NCBI GenBank assembly: GCA_037355855.1
Contig: CM074758.1
Coordinates: forward strand, 4,065,001-4,129,000
DNA: 64,000 nt
Source of the DNA: Pseudo-nitzschia pungens
Lineage: Eukaryota > Bacillariophyta > Bacillariophyceae > Bacillariales > Bacillariaceae
Reading direction: 5' to 3'
This document shows positions 7,918 to 20,041 of the stretch, one piece after another. The notes beneath the pieces are model-generated. The model did not search any database and was not told where the DNA came from. It worked only from the letters and a program-made list of their open reading frames with translations. The translations under genes and the position numbers were made by a program. Position 1 is the stretch's first letter. Each line of letters starts with the position of its first letter.

Positions 7918-10340
7918 AACCGGTGCTTCTCCTGCCCAGGCCTTTGTCATCACCTGGCACTTTTACATCCAAGAGGCGTGTCTGCTGTTGTTCCAGCACC
8001 CAACAGCTTGCTTTTCAGTTGTTGCTTTGCCCTCAACCGGTGCTTCTCCTGCCCCGGCCTTTGTCATCACCTGGCACTTTTACATCCAAGCAGCGTGTCT
8101 GCTGTTCTGTTGATTTGCCCTCACCCGGTGCCTCTCATACCCCGGCCTTTGCTTTCAACCGGTGCTTCTCCTGCCCCGGCGTGTCTGCTGTTGCCCCAGC
8201 ACCTTAACCGGTGCTTCTCCCGCCCCGGCCATTGTCATCACCTGGCACCTATCCATTCCAGAGCGGCGTTTCAGTTGGTGCTCCTGCACTCCACTAGAGG
8301 TTTTTCAGCTGTTGCTTTGCACTCAACCGGTGCTTCTTCTGCCCCGGCCATTGTCAGCACCTGGCCCTTCTCCATTCAAGCGCGGCGTTTCAGTTGGTGT
8401 TCCTGCATTCCACTGGAGGTTTTCTGCTGTTGATTTGCCCTCAACCGGTGCTTCTCCTGCCCCGGCCTTTGCTCTCAACCGGTGCTTCTCCTGCCCCGGC
8501 CTTTGTCATCACCTGGCACTTTTCCATTCACGCGGCGTGTCTGCTGTTGCCCCAGCCCCCACCAGGTTGCTTTACAGCTGTTGATTTGCCCTCAACCGGT
8601 GCTTCTCCTGCCCCGGCCTTTGTCATCACCTGGCACTTTTCCATCCAAGCGGCGTGTCTGCTGTTGCGGCGTGTCTGCTGTTGCCCCAGCCCCCACCAGG
8701 TTGCTTTTCAGCTGTTTCTTTGCCCTCAACCGGTGCTTCTCCTGCCCCGGCCTTTGTCATCACCTGGCACTTTTACATCCAAGAGGCGTGTCTGCTGCTG
8801 CTCCAGCACCCAACAGCTTGCTTTTCGGCTGTTGTTTGCCCTCAACCGGTGTTTCTTCTGCCCCGGCCATTGTCAGCACCTGGCACTTCTCCATTCAAGC
8901 GCGGCGTTTCAGTTGGTGTTCCTGCATTCCACTGGAGGTTTTCTGCTGTTTCTTTGCCCTCAACCGGTGCTTCTCCTGCCCCGGCCTTTGTCATCACCTG
9001 GCACTTTTCCATCCAAGCGGCGTGTCTGCTGTTGCCCCAGCCCCCACCACGTTGCTTTACAGCTGTTGATTTGCCCTCAACCGGTGCTTATCCTGCCCCG
9101 GCCTTTGTCATCACCTGGCACTTTTCCATCCAAGCGGCGTGTCTGCTGTTGCCCCAGCATCCACCAGGTTGCTTTTCAGTTGTTGCTTTGCCCTCAACTG
9201 GTGCTTCTCCTGCCCCGGCCTTTGTCATCACCTGGCACTACCATCCAAGAGGCGTGTCTGCTGTTGCCCCAGCACCCACCAGGTTGCTTTTCAGCTGTTT
9301 CTTTGCCCTCAACCGGTGCTTCTCCTGCCCCGGCCTTTGTCATCACCTGGCACTTTTCCATCCAAGCGGCGTGTCTGCTGTTGCCCCAGCGCCCACCAGG
9401 TTGCTTTTCAGCTGTTTCTTTGCCCTCAACTGGTGCTTCTCCTGCCCTGGCCTTTGTCATCACCTGGCACTTTTCCTTCCAAGCGGCTTGTCTGCTGTTG
9501 AGCACCCAACAGGTTGCTTTTCAGTTGTTGCTTTGTACTCAACCGGTGCTTCTCCTGCCCCGGCCTTTGTCATCACCTGGCACTTCTACATCCAAAAGGC
9601 GTGTCTGCTGTTGCTCCAGCACCCAACAGCTTGCTATTTGGCTGTTGTTTGCCCTCAACCGGTGCTTCTCCTGCCCCGGCCATTGTCAGCACCTGGCACT
9701 TCTCCATTCACGCGCGGCGTTTCCGTTGGTGCTCCTGCACTCCACTAGAGGTTTTCCGCTGTTGTTTGCCCTCAACCGGTGCTTCTCCTGCCCCGGCCTT
9801 GGCTCTCAACCGGTGCTTCTCCTGCCCCGGCCTTTGTCATCACCTGGCACTTTTCCATCCAAGCGGCGTGTCTGCTGTTGCCCCAGCACCCACCAGGTTG
9901 CTTTTCAGTTGTTGCTATGCCCACAACCGGTGCTTCTCCTGCCCCAGCTTTTGTCATCACCTGGCACTTTTCATCCCAGAGGCGTGTCTGCTGTTGCTCC
10001 AGCACCCAACAGGTTGCTTTTCAGCTGTTGTTTGCCCTCAACTGGTGCTTCTCCTGCCCCGGCCATTGTCAGCACCTGGCACTTCTCCATTCAAGCGCGG
10101 CTTTTCAGTAGGTGATCCTGTACTCTACTAGAGGTTTTCTGCTGTTGTTTGCCCTCAACCTGTGCTTCTCCTGCCCCGGCCATTGTCATCCCCTGACACT
10201 TCTCCATCCAAGCTTGGCGTTTCTGTTGCTGCCCCTGCACTTCACTTGCAGTTTTCTGCTGTTGCCCCGGCTGTTGCTATCACCTGGCATCTTTACCTCC
10301 AACGCGGCGCCTCTTGTTGTTCCTTCTGCCCTCAGCTGGT
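7918..10340 (+). repeat. LINE 5' UTR minisatellite (117-bp unit)
   Basis: Units start AACCGGTGCTTCTCCTGCCC, continue through TTTGTCATCACCTGGCAC and GCGTGTCTGCTG, and repeat every 117 bases in the full-length form (7918, 8035 and onward), with shorter variants where two AACCGG starts are 36-42 bases apart. There are about twenty full or partial copies. Because 117 is 39 codons, the forward frames stay open over long distances (one runs 573 codons, 8394-10115). The encoded Pro/Ala/Leu/Cys-rich peptide is repetitive and I do not call it a gene. Confidence 0.9.
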
Positions 10341-10373
10341 GTCTCTGCACTCAGCTGCTCCACTTCTGGTACA

Positions 10374-13362
10374 ATGCCTCCCCCTCCTAATAAGGGGTGG
10401 CCCGCCTCCCAAGCTGCTTCCTGGAAGAAAAGATCTTCCACGCCTCCTTCTTCTGCTAGGTCTGCCTCTGGGGCTCGGTCTAACAAGCGCCCCTTTGTGC
10501 AACAGACCCCTCCAAGACATTCTAGTGCCAACTCTGCTCTTACTACTCCCTCTCCTGCTCTTGACACCAGATCATCCTCTTCCTCAGCCTCATCAGCCTC
10601 TTCATCCTCTATGCATGGGTCTTCTGTTGATGATATGTCTTCATCTTCTTCTGTGTCCTCATCTGCAGGTGTGCTTTCTGATGTTGATATGCTTGGCACT
10701 GAATCTGCACCAGGGGAATCTGCACCAGGGGACACTGCACCAAGGGATTCCTTGCAATCTTCTTCTCTGTCAGCAGCTTCTCAGTTAGGCTCCCAGGAGT
10801 CAGGTCCTCCGCCGTCAGGTACTCTGTCAGGCTCTCAGTCATCAGGTACTCTGCTGTCAGACCCCAAGCTGATAGGCTCCAAGTCCTCAGGCTCCCAGTC
10901 CTCAGGCTCCCAGCAGCAGGGCTCCGAGCCGTCAGGATCCCAGCAACCAGGCTCCCAGCAGCCAGGATCCAAGCAAGCAGGCTCCCAGCTGACAGGCCAA
11001 CAGACGTCCAGACACACACCAACGGGTTCTGTGACCTCAGGCAAGGTCCCTGCTTCATCTATCCTCAAGCAATCTACTCTTGCCTTTTCCTCTGCCCAGA
11101 AGTCTGATCCCTCTCAGCAGAAAGCACGCCACTCCCAACGCCAGGAAGGCTCTGGCTGCTGCAAACAGGGCTCATTCTGCTTCCTTCTTATGGTGTTTTT
11201 ATGGTAAGGGTCCCTGTTCTGGCAAGTCTCCTATACCTTCTGCAATTCATGCCTTTCGCAAATCTCCAACAGGTAACCGGTTATGGGCTGGGTGTCCAAG
11301 CCCTACACACTTCTTCAGCAAGAAGGAGGGTAAAGACAAGAAATCCATCCATGATATTTGCCAGACTGCCATCCCTCCTGTTTATGCTCAGGTTTTTCCG
11401 GACACTCCTGATTGGCGCAATGCCTCTGTAGCTTCCTTGGCTTCTCTTGCCTCTGCTTGCTTTCACGGCTCTGCCCCAGCCTGGACCAAGCACCCATCTG
11501 GCCAGGCTCTGAAGAAATGTTTTATTGGTTTGGTCAAGATGTCTCCTGAGTGTTTTGATGACCTGTATTGTGAGGGCAACCTTCTGCCTAGCACTGAAGG
11601 CAAAGTATGGTGGGCAGCCAATCAGGTGCTTGGCTCTCACTGGCATTTCAAGAAGCGCCCTCCTACACCTGCGCCACCTGTGGTTGATGATGCTTCCACT
11701 TCCAAATCTTCCACTTCCAAATCAGTGTCCTTTCTTCCTGGTGGTGGTGATGCTACTGTCTTGTCCTCTTCTGCTGGGCATTTCCTCCAACGCCGAGGGG
11801 TTTGCTCAAGTGATTCCCGAGCTCCAGTGGATGTAACTGCTGGCACCAAGTGTTCCCATAGTTCTTTTGTCACTCTGTCCCTTCCAAGGTTGATGTCACA
11901 ACGCCCTGGGGAACTGTATGATGAACTGCTCAAGTCTCTCAAGGAAGCTTTGGATCTCCTTTGGACTGTTGACAAGCGCCTGGTGTTGTATGTCTTTCCC
12001 TCGAGAGCCCGGCTCAACCCCAAGGCCAAGCCTGTTACCAAGCTTTGGACTACCCTTCCTGACAGGAAAACCTTGGAATTGTATGTTGCTCAGCTCTGGC
12101 TTCGCAGCAGAACTGCTCCTCACCTACGCTTCTTTGTGGGACACAGTGTTTCCCTGGAGACTCTCTTTTCTGTCCAGTTGCTCCAGAGGCTCAGAGACCG
12201 TGACATGGACCTGAAGTTTGACCACATACAGGCCCCAGTTATTGTCACCTGTGGTTTTCTCCTTGGATCCTACATGCAGAGTTTTGATCTTGACCACTAC
12301 AACGAATTGCTTCAGACTCATCCCAGGTTTCAGGCATGTCCTATTGCTGTTATCAGGAAGAATATCAGCCTTGACAACTCCAGAACTCCTGATCCCAATC
12401 CGGTTCTGGCTGCTCATGTTTTATGTGATGCTACAAAGCGCGCCCAAACTGTTAAGCTCCTCAAAGCCCAGTTCAATCGGTGCAAACCTTCTGACATTGC
12501 CTCTCTCCCTGATGGTAAATTCTACAAGTTTATTGAGACAGCTACCAATCCTTCTGACAGACCCCTTCCCCCTTCCAAGCTCAAGACTGTTCGCCAAGCT
12601 AAGCACCGCCAAGCCAAATTTATTGAGAGCCATGAAACTGCTCCTGTTCTGGGGGTCGTTGATCTTGATCTTCCTGTTGACTTGGGCCAAGGGCTGGGTT
12701 TGAAGACACTGCGCAGTGTGCTTCTGGGCATCAGAACCCGTGACAATTGGTCATGGCCTCTTTTTCTATCTGTTGATACCAGTTCATACCGAGGCGAGAT
12801 CCTTGCTTTGTACAACATCACTACCAAGGCTGAAGCCATGGCCATGTTGTCTTTCCTGCCTATTTTTCTGGAAGCTCAGTATGGTTCTTGTGTTAGACAA
12901 TGGTTCTCTTCTGAATGCTTGACTGAAATGGAAGCTTACCATTGGGATGCTGCTGTCAATTGTGTTGTGGAAACTGCACCTGCTGCAGATCCAATGCAGG
13001 ATGACTCTCTTCCCTTTTTTGGTGATGGGGATGCACGAGATTGGGAACTTGTTGATGATGACTTGTCAGTTGACCTTGCCCCAGACCTCACTTTTGATCT
13101 GGATTTGCACTTTAACCTCCAAGCCCGTGCTGACAGTGGTGGTGGTGGCTTTGATGACTCCCAATCCATGGATACTTTAGCGACCGGCACTTCCAATCTC
13201 ACTGATGTCCAGGCTTCACCACCTGCAAGTGATGCTCCTCCTGGAGGTGATCCTCCCAATGCTGCCAAGGCTGATGCCTCCCCTGGTGTCTCTCCTGATG
13301 TTCCCCCTGCAGTTCCTGATCCTCCCAATAATGCCATGGCTGGTGACCTCCCTGTGGCCTCT
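10374..13362 (+). pseudogene. LINE ORF1 (frameshifted, 3' truncated)
   Basis: ORF1 starts at the ATG of ACAATGCCTCCCCCTCC (10374-10376), conserved in copy 2 (20022). It opens with a Ser/Pro-rich region and a Gly-Ser-Gln-Pro repeat tract (about residues 145-210). A cysteine-bearing block follows (FLWCFYGKGPCSGK), then a long, probably folded middle part (LYDELLKSLKEALDLLW... to MEAYHWD) and an acidic, Pro/Ala-rich C-terminus (LVDDDLSVDLAPDLTFDLDL). One extra A at about 11146 (CAGGAAGG against CAGGAGG in copy 2) breaks the frame between residues ~257 and ~258, and the last 68 codons are missing. I recognise no RRM, CCHC or esterase domain typical of LINE ORF1 proteins. By position it should be the RNA-binding chaperone. 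Confidence 0.85.
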
Positions 13363-13670
13363 AATAATAATAATATACGTATTTAAATAACTTTAATCAC
13401 CAAAGGTGAAACTAAATTACTCAGTCTGTAACCAGACTTTAACGTCGCCTCCATCGAAGAGTCAGGACCCCAAGTGGCAGAACGACAAATTTTTCAAACA
13501 AACCTTGATCATCAAGCAGGGAAAAAGACAAACAAGTCCCACAAAATAGGGATTTGAGAGAAAGTGAAATGGGACTGTAGATATTGGGATAAGAGCCAGT
13601 ATCAAAAGGGGTGGGGCAGGAGAAGAAGCAGGAACAGAAGACAAAACCAAGATACAAAGTGTAAACAACC
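13363..13670 (-). other. LINE 3' UTR with terminal stem-loops and (ATT)n tail
   Basis: After the ORF2 stop comes a pyrimidine-rich ~290-base UTR. Its end holds a hairpin AGTCTG-GTTA-CAGACT, then TCACC-TTT-GGTGA, then a TTTAAATACGTAT segment and the (ATT)n tail. The same end is seen at about 34661, 44328, 52670, 52940, 53110, 54320 and 58715. In LINEs that need their own 3' end, such hairpins are the reverse transcriptase recognition site; that role is inferred here. Confidence 0.8.
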
Positions 13671-16600
13671 CTAAGGTCCAGTAAGCCAGGCTCTGAGGAG
13701 AGCAGCCTCTCGTTCGTATGGCTGCACAGGTTGGACAGGCGCTGCATACTGCTTCCTGGCAAGGTGGATGGTTGCAAGCCACTGCCTCTTGGCAGTCAGG
13801 GTGTAACCTTGTAGGACTTGGAAAGGGGTTTGTAAAAGGGAGTGGGACTGGGGAAGTGCACCAGCTGCACCAATGGCCAATTCAGAAGAGATGGAAGCAT
13901 CAAGAGATTGGTGTTGTTCAGCATCAAGGGTACCCCCAGGACCATGGAGTCGTTCATTCCTATAGGTCCAAAGATCCCAGGAGGTAAGAAAGAACTGATG
14001 GATGATAGCTGTAGCCCACCGTTTGGGAGAGCGCTTGCTTCCAATGTGGGAGTAGTAGTCAGCCTGGATTTGATACCAGCGAGGAGACCACCTACCAAGA
14101 AGCCAGTTGTGCCAGCCAATAGTCCTCTGTGCCCTGACAGCAGAAGCAATTGCAAGTGAGTAGGATGATGGATAAATTCTCTGGCCTTTCCGAACTCTGG
14201 TGAGAAGATCCACAATGGCAGCAACCAATGATGGATCAGTTTGTTCAACTTCAAGCCTCTTCTGCAGTGGTCCCGTGAAGGCAGACACACTATGCCGGAC
14301 AGCCCCAGTATCCTTGCAGGAGAGCACATGAGAAACCTTCTCGTTGTCTGCATCACACAATGGGCACCTGGAGTGATCCTGATACTGGTAGTGAAGTAGT
14401 TGGTTGCCAACACCAATGCAACCAGAAGCAAACTTGACAAACCACCGTTGCATGCCAGGAGGTAGACGCTTGAAGGCAGACAGATGGGCACACCAATGGA
14501 TGGAACTCATAACAGGTTGTGGAATGGGGATATCATGGTGGGTCTGCCAATATTGAAGAAGAGGAGGACCCGAAATGGCAACATGCAAAGCATTTTGATC
14601 AAACCTTGAACACTTGCATCCATTGAGAGAAAATGCCCAAGGCTCAAACACAAGTCTGGGATAGTGATGGGTAGAAGCTCTATGGACAGAGAGAAATGCC
14701 TTTGCCATGCTGTCAACCTGATGATTGCGAAGGGCCCACCAATCAAGAAAGATTCCAGCTTGATGTCCCTGAACCCACTGAAAGTGCACAGAGATTGGCA
14801 GGGCAGAAATCATGTTTCTGATGACATAAACATAATCAAAAGACTTCTGGGAAATAACCAATGGCCATGATCCCTCAGCCTGTTTGAGAGCTGTGTCACC
14901 ATCCAGAGCAATGGTGATAGAGCCAGAAGCAATATCAAAAAGACTCACCAGAGCAGTGCAGCAGGTGAGAACCCCAATGATACCTGCCAGTTCACTCCTA
15001 TAGGATGATTGATCCTCAGGGGATCCACTGACAAAATTACAGCCAGTGAGAAACAATGAAGCATTCTTGGTGGAGGTATTGGGTGATAGAATGAAAGCAG
15101 AAGTTCCTCTGAGAAGGTCCGGATCAAATGAACCATCACATACAGCACTGGCAGTACCACTCTCAATAGCATCAACAAGGTGCTGACAGCCAGCCTGTGG
15201 TAGGGAATATTTGTGGAGAAGTACCCTTGGAGACGCACAGAGTGCATCAAAGGCATCTACTGGGGAGTCTGGAAGAGAATCAAATGGATTGTACTCCAGA
15301 GGATCCATGTCAGGAGGTTCGGAAACAAAGGCTGAGGACCCAACAACGCGTACAACTTGTCCACAAATAACAGGGCAGACAAGCACATCAGCACAGGCTG
15401 GTTTGTCAGAAATGAGTTCAGAAGTGACCCTGTATCTGCCCCTGCCCTGGGAGGTGTTCACAATCCAGCCAGTAGAAGTTTTGAAGAATATTCTGTTGGT
15501 GGATGGAGACAAAAGCCAAGGCCAAAGAGAAGCTGTCTGGGGAGAGAGCCAATGCCCAAGATGAAAAGAAGGAGCCAGTGCCCTGGCTGCAGGGGGTGGA
15601 CAGGGGGGAAGAAAACAGGTCTGAAGAGCCGTAGTCCATAAGCGCTGTGCTGCTGGAGGCCAAGATGGAGGACATCTAGGCCAGTCAAGATGATCCCTCA
15701 AGTGATTGGAGGATGTCAGCTGGAAGGCCATGGGTGAGAGTCTTTTCCCATCTGGAGTACAAATGTCAGCAAGGGAAATAGCCTTGAGGGACATGCGCAT
15801 GTGATTCAAGAGGGACAAGTCAGCACCTCTGAAGCCAGAGTTGACAAAGGCTTGCATGAGATAACAGTCATTGGAACGTAGCAGAGGAAGATCTGGGAAG
15901 TCTTCAAACAAGCTCACAGGGTGAACAGAGAAAAACTTCCACACATGTTTGTACCAGCAAGGAGTGACGTATGAAGCAAAAGGATGATAGGGTGTGACAC
16001 CAAGATGGAGAGGAAGTCCAAGTTCAAGCCGGAGAGACTCAGCAGTTAGCCTGAGAATCCTACCAGTTTGCGAGGACCTGACAGATTCCTGAAAGAGAGT
16101 GGCAATATGGCTAAACTCTTGGAGGAGGTATGGATGAATGAATCCAAAGCCTTGATAAAGGGAAGGACCATAGAACACATGTCTAGGAAATGTCCGTGAC
16201 ATCCCTGCTTTATTCAGCACAGGAACAAGAGCTGGGTGAATTATCTTAGTCCAAGTGGCCTCATCAAGTTGCGTGACAGGCATGGGGTATTCAACAGACT
16301 TCATGAAAGAATACTTGAAGGTGTAGAGGGATGCGCGCTTCTCACACTTGGAAGCCTTGAGTTGGGTGCCAAAAGACTGAGACTGTGACTTCATATGAGC
16401 AATCTGTGCTTCCTCATTGCCATCCATGGAGATAAAAACCCCAAGGGTCTTGTCAGCATGGTCAACTTCAAAACGATCCAGGGTAGCTCGATTGCCATTC
16501 TTGTCAGCAACAGAGAAGTCACCAGGCATGTCAGCAATTGAGCGATAGTCCCAGCCGGATCCATTCCATTTGAAATCAATCAAATAACAGAAAGATTTGG

Positions 16601-18998
16601 CAGGTTCAATAGCACCACCAGTGGCAATAATCCCACCAGCCCACCGGTCAAGAGCTTCCTGAAAGTCAACAGCTAATTCCTCACCAGATGTGGAGGAATC
16701 AGAGCCAGCACAAAACAAATCTGTGTCATCCACAAAGGCAAAACCCACAAGAGAAACCAGTTGCAGTGACAAAGAAGTGATAAGATGGACACCATGCCCA
16801 GCCTGTTGCATCATTTGGAAGACAATTGTTGACACCAAAGCCCAAAGAGTTGGACCAATACCATTGCCTTGGCCACAACCACTGAGAGGAACAGGTTCAT
16901 CACCATACACAGGACCTGACCCACCAAAACCAGTTTTGATGTGGTGCTTAGCATGTTGCAGAGTAGACAGAAGAACTTCACACACATGGGCAGGAACCCC
17001 AAAGCTCTGGAGAGTGAGACCTGCAATCGGATGAGAGATTCTATCGTAACAGCCCTTGGCATCATTCATAGCAACAGCACCGGATCTGCGCTTCTGCCTC
17101 AACACATCACAGATGAGCTTCTTGTTCAGGCAGGTGTTGATTGCCTTGTGGTGTTTCCTGCTACCATGTTGATCAACAGCCACTGCATTGGCAAGTTCAG
17201 CGTAGGCAAGAATGCGTCTGCCAATCATTTTGTTGTTGATTTGGAACTCAGGAGACATCAACTGGATGAGCCTCATCTTATCCACTCTATATTCACCAGG
17301 TTTCTTGAAGATCTCAACATCAGTGATGACCTGCCAAGCAGAAGGAGAGAAGCCAACAATCAATGGGACGGATCTCAGGAGAGTGTCAAACTTGTTCAGC
17401 TGGGGATCCAGGGCAAAAGCCTTGTGGTGGGCAAAACTCAAACAAGAAGGTTCACTTGCTGTGCGTTCCCTCTGGCGTTTCCAGGCAGCAGCATTGTCAG
17501 CTGGACACACTGAATAGTCAAAGGGGGGCAAACTCAGAATAGAGTCAGGGACTTTGAGACAAGAAAGAAATTCAGAAAGGTATTTGTCAGTGGCAGGAGG
17601 AGGATTATATGTGCCATCAAGAACTTGAGCAGAAGCATGGGCAGTGCCTAGGTATCCAAAATCTTGAATGAAGGAGGGATTCATGGAAGGAGTGCCAAGA
17701 CACTGCTGTTGACGCCGGACATTGGATTCAGCCATGGCTGGAACCATAGTAGACTGAGACTCCAAGACCTGTTCAACACCATCCTGGCCAACTGCAATAG
17801 CTCGCAAGACAGCTGACTTGTTGACACGTCCCCGAATAGACCGAGCAACACGGCAAGTTCTCGTTGAAGCCGTTCCCTGCGCATCCTGGCACGAATCTGG
17901 GAAGCATTCTGGTTGTGGGGCTTGCCTTCAGCAAGAAGTGCATCCACCAGGCCTTGATTGAAGGAGGCTCTCCATGAGGGGGCCAATTTCTTCACTGCCC
18001 GGTATTGCCTGTAAGCTTGTTTCAGATGGAGGAGAGCACTGGAGAGATCACTGTGTTCCCCTTTGTAAAGAGAAAGCTTGCAAGCCAGCCTTTTCAAAAC
18101 AGTATGACTGGTGGACACACCCTGTCGCAGCTTAACAACACGCCTCCAAAAGTCAATTGTATCACAATAGACTTGCAGCTTTGGTGACAATGGAACCAAA
18201 CCAGCTCTAGTGTGGCAGAGGTTTTGTTCAACAGAGAGCCTGAGAGAGGTGGAGGTTGCATGGAGGACTTCATATGTATTGATGAGATCAGCGCGCACAG
18301 AAATATCCCCAGACTGAAACTGAGCCAGTAGGTGCTCCAGCTCAGCTTGGAGAGAAAACACTCCAGCCTTGAGAAAGCTGTGCCTGACACGCTTGAAATA
18401 CCGTTGGCGCAGATGAGGGTGGGAGGACTGGAGTTTGGAATGAGAGAAGCTCACAGGAGGTGGCAGATGTTTGCCCATGAGGCTGCAATTACAGACTTCA
18501 ATCCAAAGCATTCTGTGGTCAGATTCCATACCATGGGCACCTCCAAAGGGACAATACCCAGCCCTGAGAACATCAACATTCTCAGAGACCCAAATGGCAT
18601 CAATTGGTGTTCTGGTAGTGTTTCGGTTGTGAGTGGCAGGAGGAGACGACGTACTATGAAGTGTAAGGATGGCCTCTCTGAAACCAAGAGCCTTGAGCTC
18701 AAAAGACAAGCCATCAGTTCGAACATCAGCATTCTGGTCAATCCCAACAATGACTTGATCACCTGCACCCAGGCAGACCTGAAGGGCAGCAGTCAAATCC
18801 CTGTGAAAGAGAATACATGGATTGGGACTGAAAAGATTTTCAGCTGCTTGAAAGTATCGGTACTGTTGATTCCAGACTGAGCCCAGATCCCTATCATTTT
18901 CAACTGGGCAGTAGGCAGAAAACATGGTGACATTGTAGCCATCCCTGCCCTGAAACTTGACAAAGGACCATCTGCCAAGACCAGATGGATCAGCTCCA
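13671..18998 (-). pseudogene. LINE ORF2 (endonuclease partial, RT, RNase H), frameshifted
   Basis: The N-terminus is missing: the reading resumes at ADPSGLGRW, about residue 171 of the intact protein. The endonuclease half retains the SAYCP, GIDQNADV, TPIDAIWV and SDHRMLW motifs. A one-base shortening near 17860 puts the endonuclease frame out of step with the RT frame. From 17807 to 13671 a single open frame of 1,378 codons carries RT (NDAKGCYD; GCGQGNGIGP; FVDD), RNase H (CDGSF, RSELAG, LDGD, QVDSMA) and the CX2CX8HX3C finger. The same frameshift occurs in copies 3, 5 and 8, so it was inherited and did not arise in this copy. Confidence 0.9.
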
Positions 18999-20022
18999 AA
19001 ACCTGAGCATAAACAGGAGGGATGGCAGTCCGGCAAATATCATGGATGGATTTTTTGTCTTTACCCTCCTTCTTGCTGAAGAAGTGTGTAGGGCTTGGAC
19101 ACCCAGCCCATAACCGGTTACCAGTTGGAGATTTTCGAAAGGCATGAATTGCAGATGGGATAGGAGCCTTGCCAGAACAGGGGCCCTTACCATAAAAACA
19201 CCAGAGGAAGGAAGCGGAATGAGCCCTGTTGGCAGCAGCCAGAGCCTCCTGGCGTTGGGATTGGCGTGCTTGCTGCTGAGAGGGATCAGACTTCTGGGCA
19301 GAGGAAAAGGCAAGAGTAGACTGCTTGAGGATAGATGAAGCAGGGAACTTGCCTGAGGTCCCAGAGCCCTTTGGCAGCTGGGAGCCTGCCGGGGTGGATC
19401 CTGGCTGCTGGGAGACTGGGGGCCGGGGTCCAGACAGCTGGGAGCCCTGCTGCTGGGATCCCTGCTGCTGGGAGCCCTGCTGCTGGAAGCCTGAGGACTG
19501 GGAGCCTGAGGACTGGGAGCTTATCATCTTGGGGTCTGACAGCAGAGTACCTGACGACTGAGAACCTGACAGAGTACCTGACGGCGGAGGACCTGACTCC
19601 TGGGAGCCTAGCTGAGAAGCTGTTGACAGAGAAGAAGTTTGCAAGGAATCCCTTGGTGCAGTGTCCCCTGGTGCAGATTCCCCTGGTGCAGATTCAGTGC
19701 CAAGCATCTCAACATCAGAAAGCACACCTGCAGATGAGGACACAGAAGAAGATGAAGACATATCATCAACAGAAGACCCATTCATAGAGGATGAAGAGGC
19801 TGATGAGGCAGAGGAAGAGGATGATCTGGTATCAAGAGTAGGAGAGGGAGTAGTAAGAGCAGAGGTGACACTAGAATGTCTTGGAGGGGTCTTTTGCACA
19901 AATGGGCGCTTGTTAGACCGAGCCCCAGAGGCAGACCAAGCAGAAGAAGGAGGCGTGGAGGATCTTTTCTTCCGGGAAGCTGCTTGGGAGGTGGGCCACC
20001 CCTTAGTGGGAGGGGGAGGCAT
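18999..20022 (-). pseudogene. LINE ORF1 N-terminal part (copy 2)
   Basis: ORF1 begins at the ATG complementary to 20020-20022 and reads without interruption through the Ser-rich and Gly-Ser-Gln repeat regions to AIPPVYAQV, then runs out of frame into ORF2 at about 18999. It lacks the extra A found in copy 1 and so shows the ancestral frame. The Gln/Ser repeat tract differs in unit number and wording from copy 1 (several QQQGS units). The frame is also open upstream of the ATG through the minisatellite as far as 21189. Confidence 0.85.
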
Positions 20023-20041
20023 TGTACCAGAAGTGGAGCAC

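Larger units (their letters stand above)
6419..13362 (+). mobile_element. LINE copy 1: complete 5' UTR and ORF1, truncated before ORF2
   Basis: The 5' edge ACAATTTTCGCATCGCGC matches three other copies (near 23009 reversed, 40973, 57305), so it is a genuine element end. It inserted into a gypsy integrase sequence. The copy holds a hairpin-rich leader, a long minisatellite and nearly all of ORF1. At 13362/13363 it is replaced by the (AAT)n-flanked 3' end of LINE copy 2 on the other strand. The rest of ORF1 and all of ORF2 are not found at the far end of copy 2, so the loss is not a simple insertion split. Confidence 0.85.

Noticed and set aside
8394..10115. 573-codon frame as a secreted or structural repeat protein
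   Set aside because: It lies in the LINE 5' UTR, is open because the unit is 117 bases, and neighbouring frames are open too. Kept only as a finding about the array.
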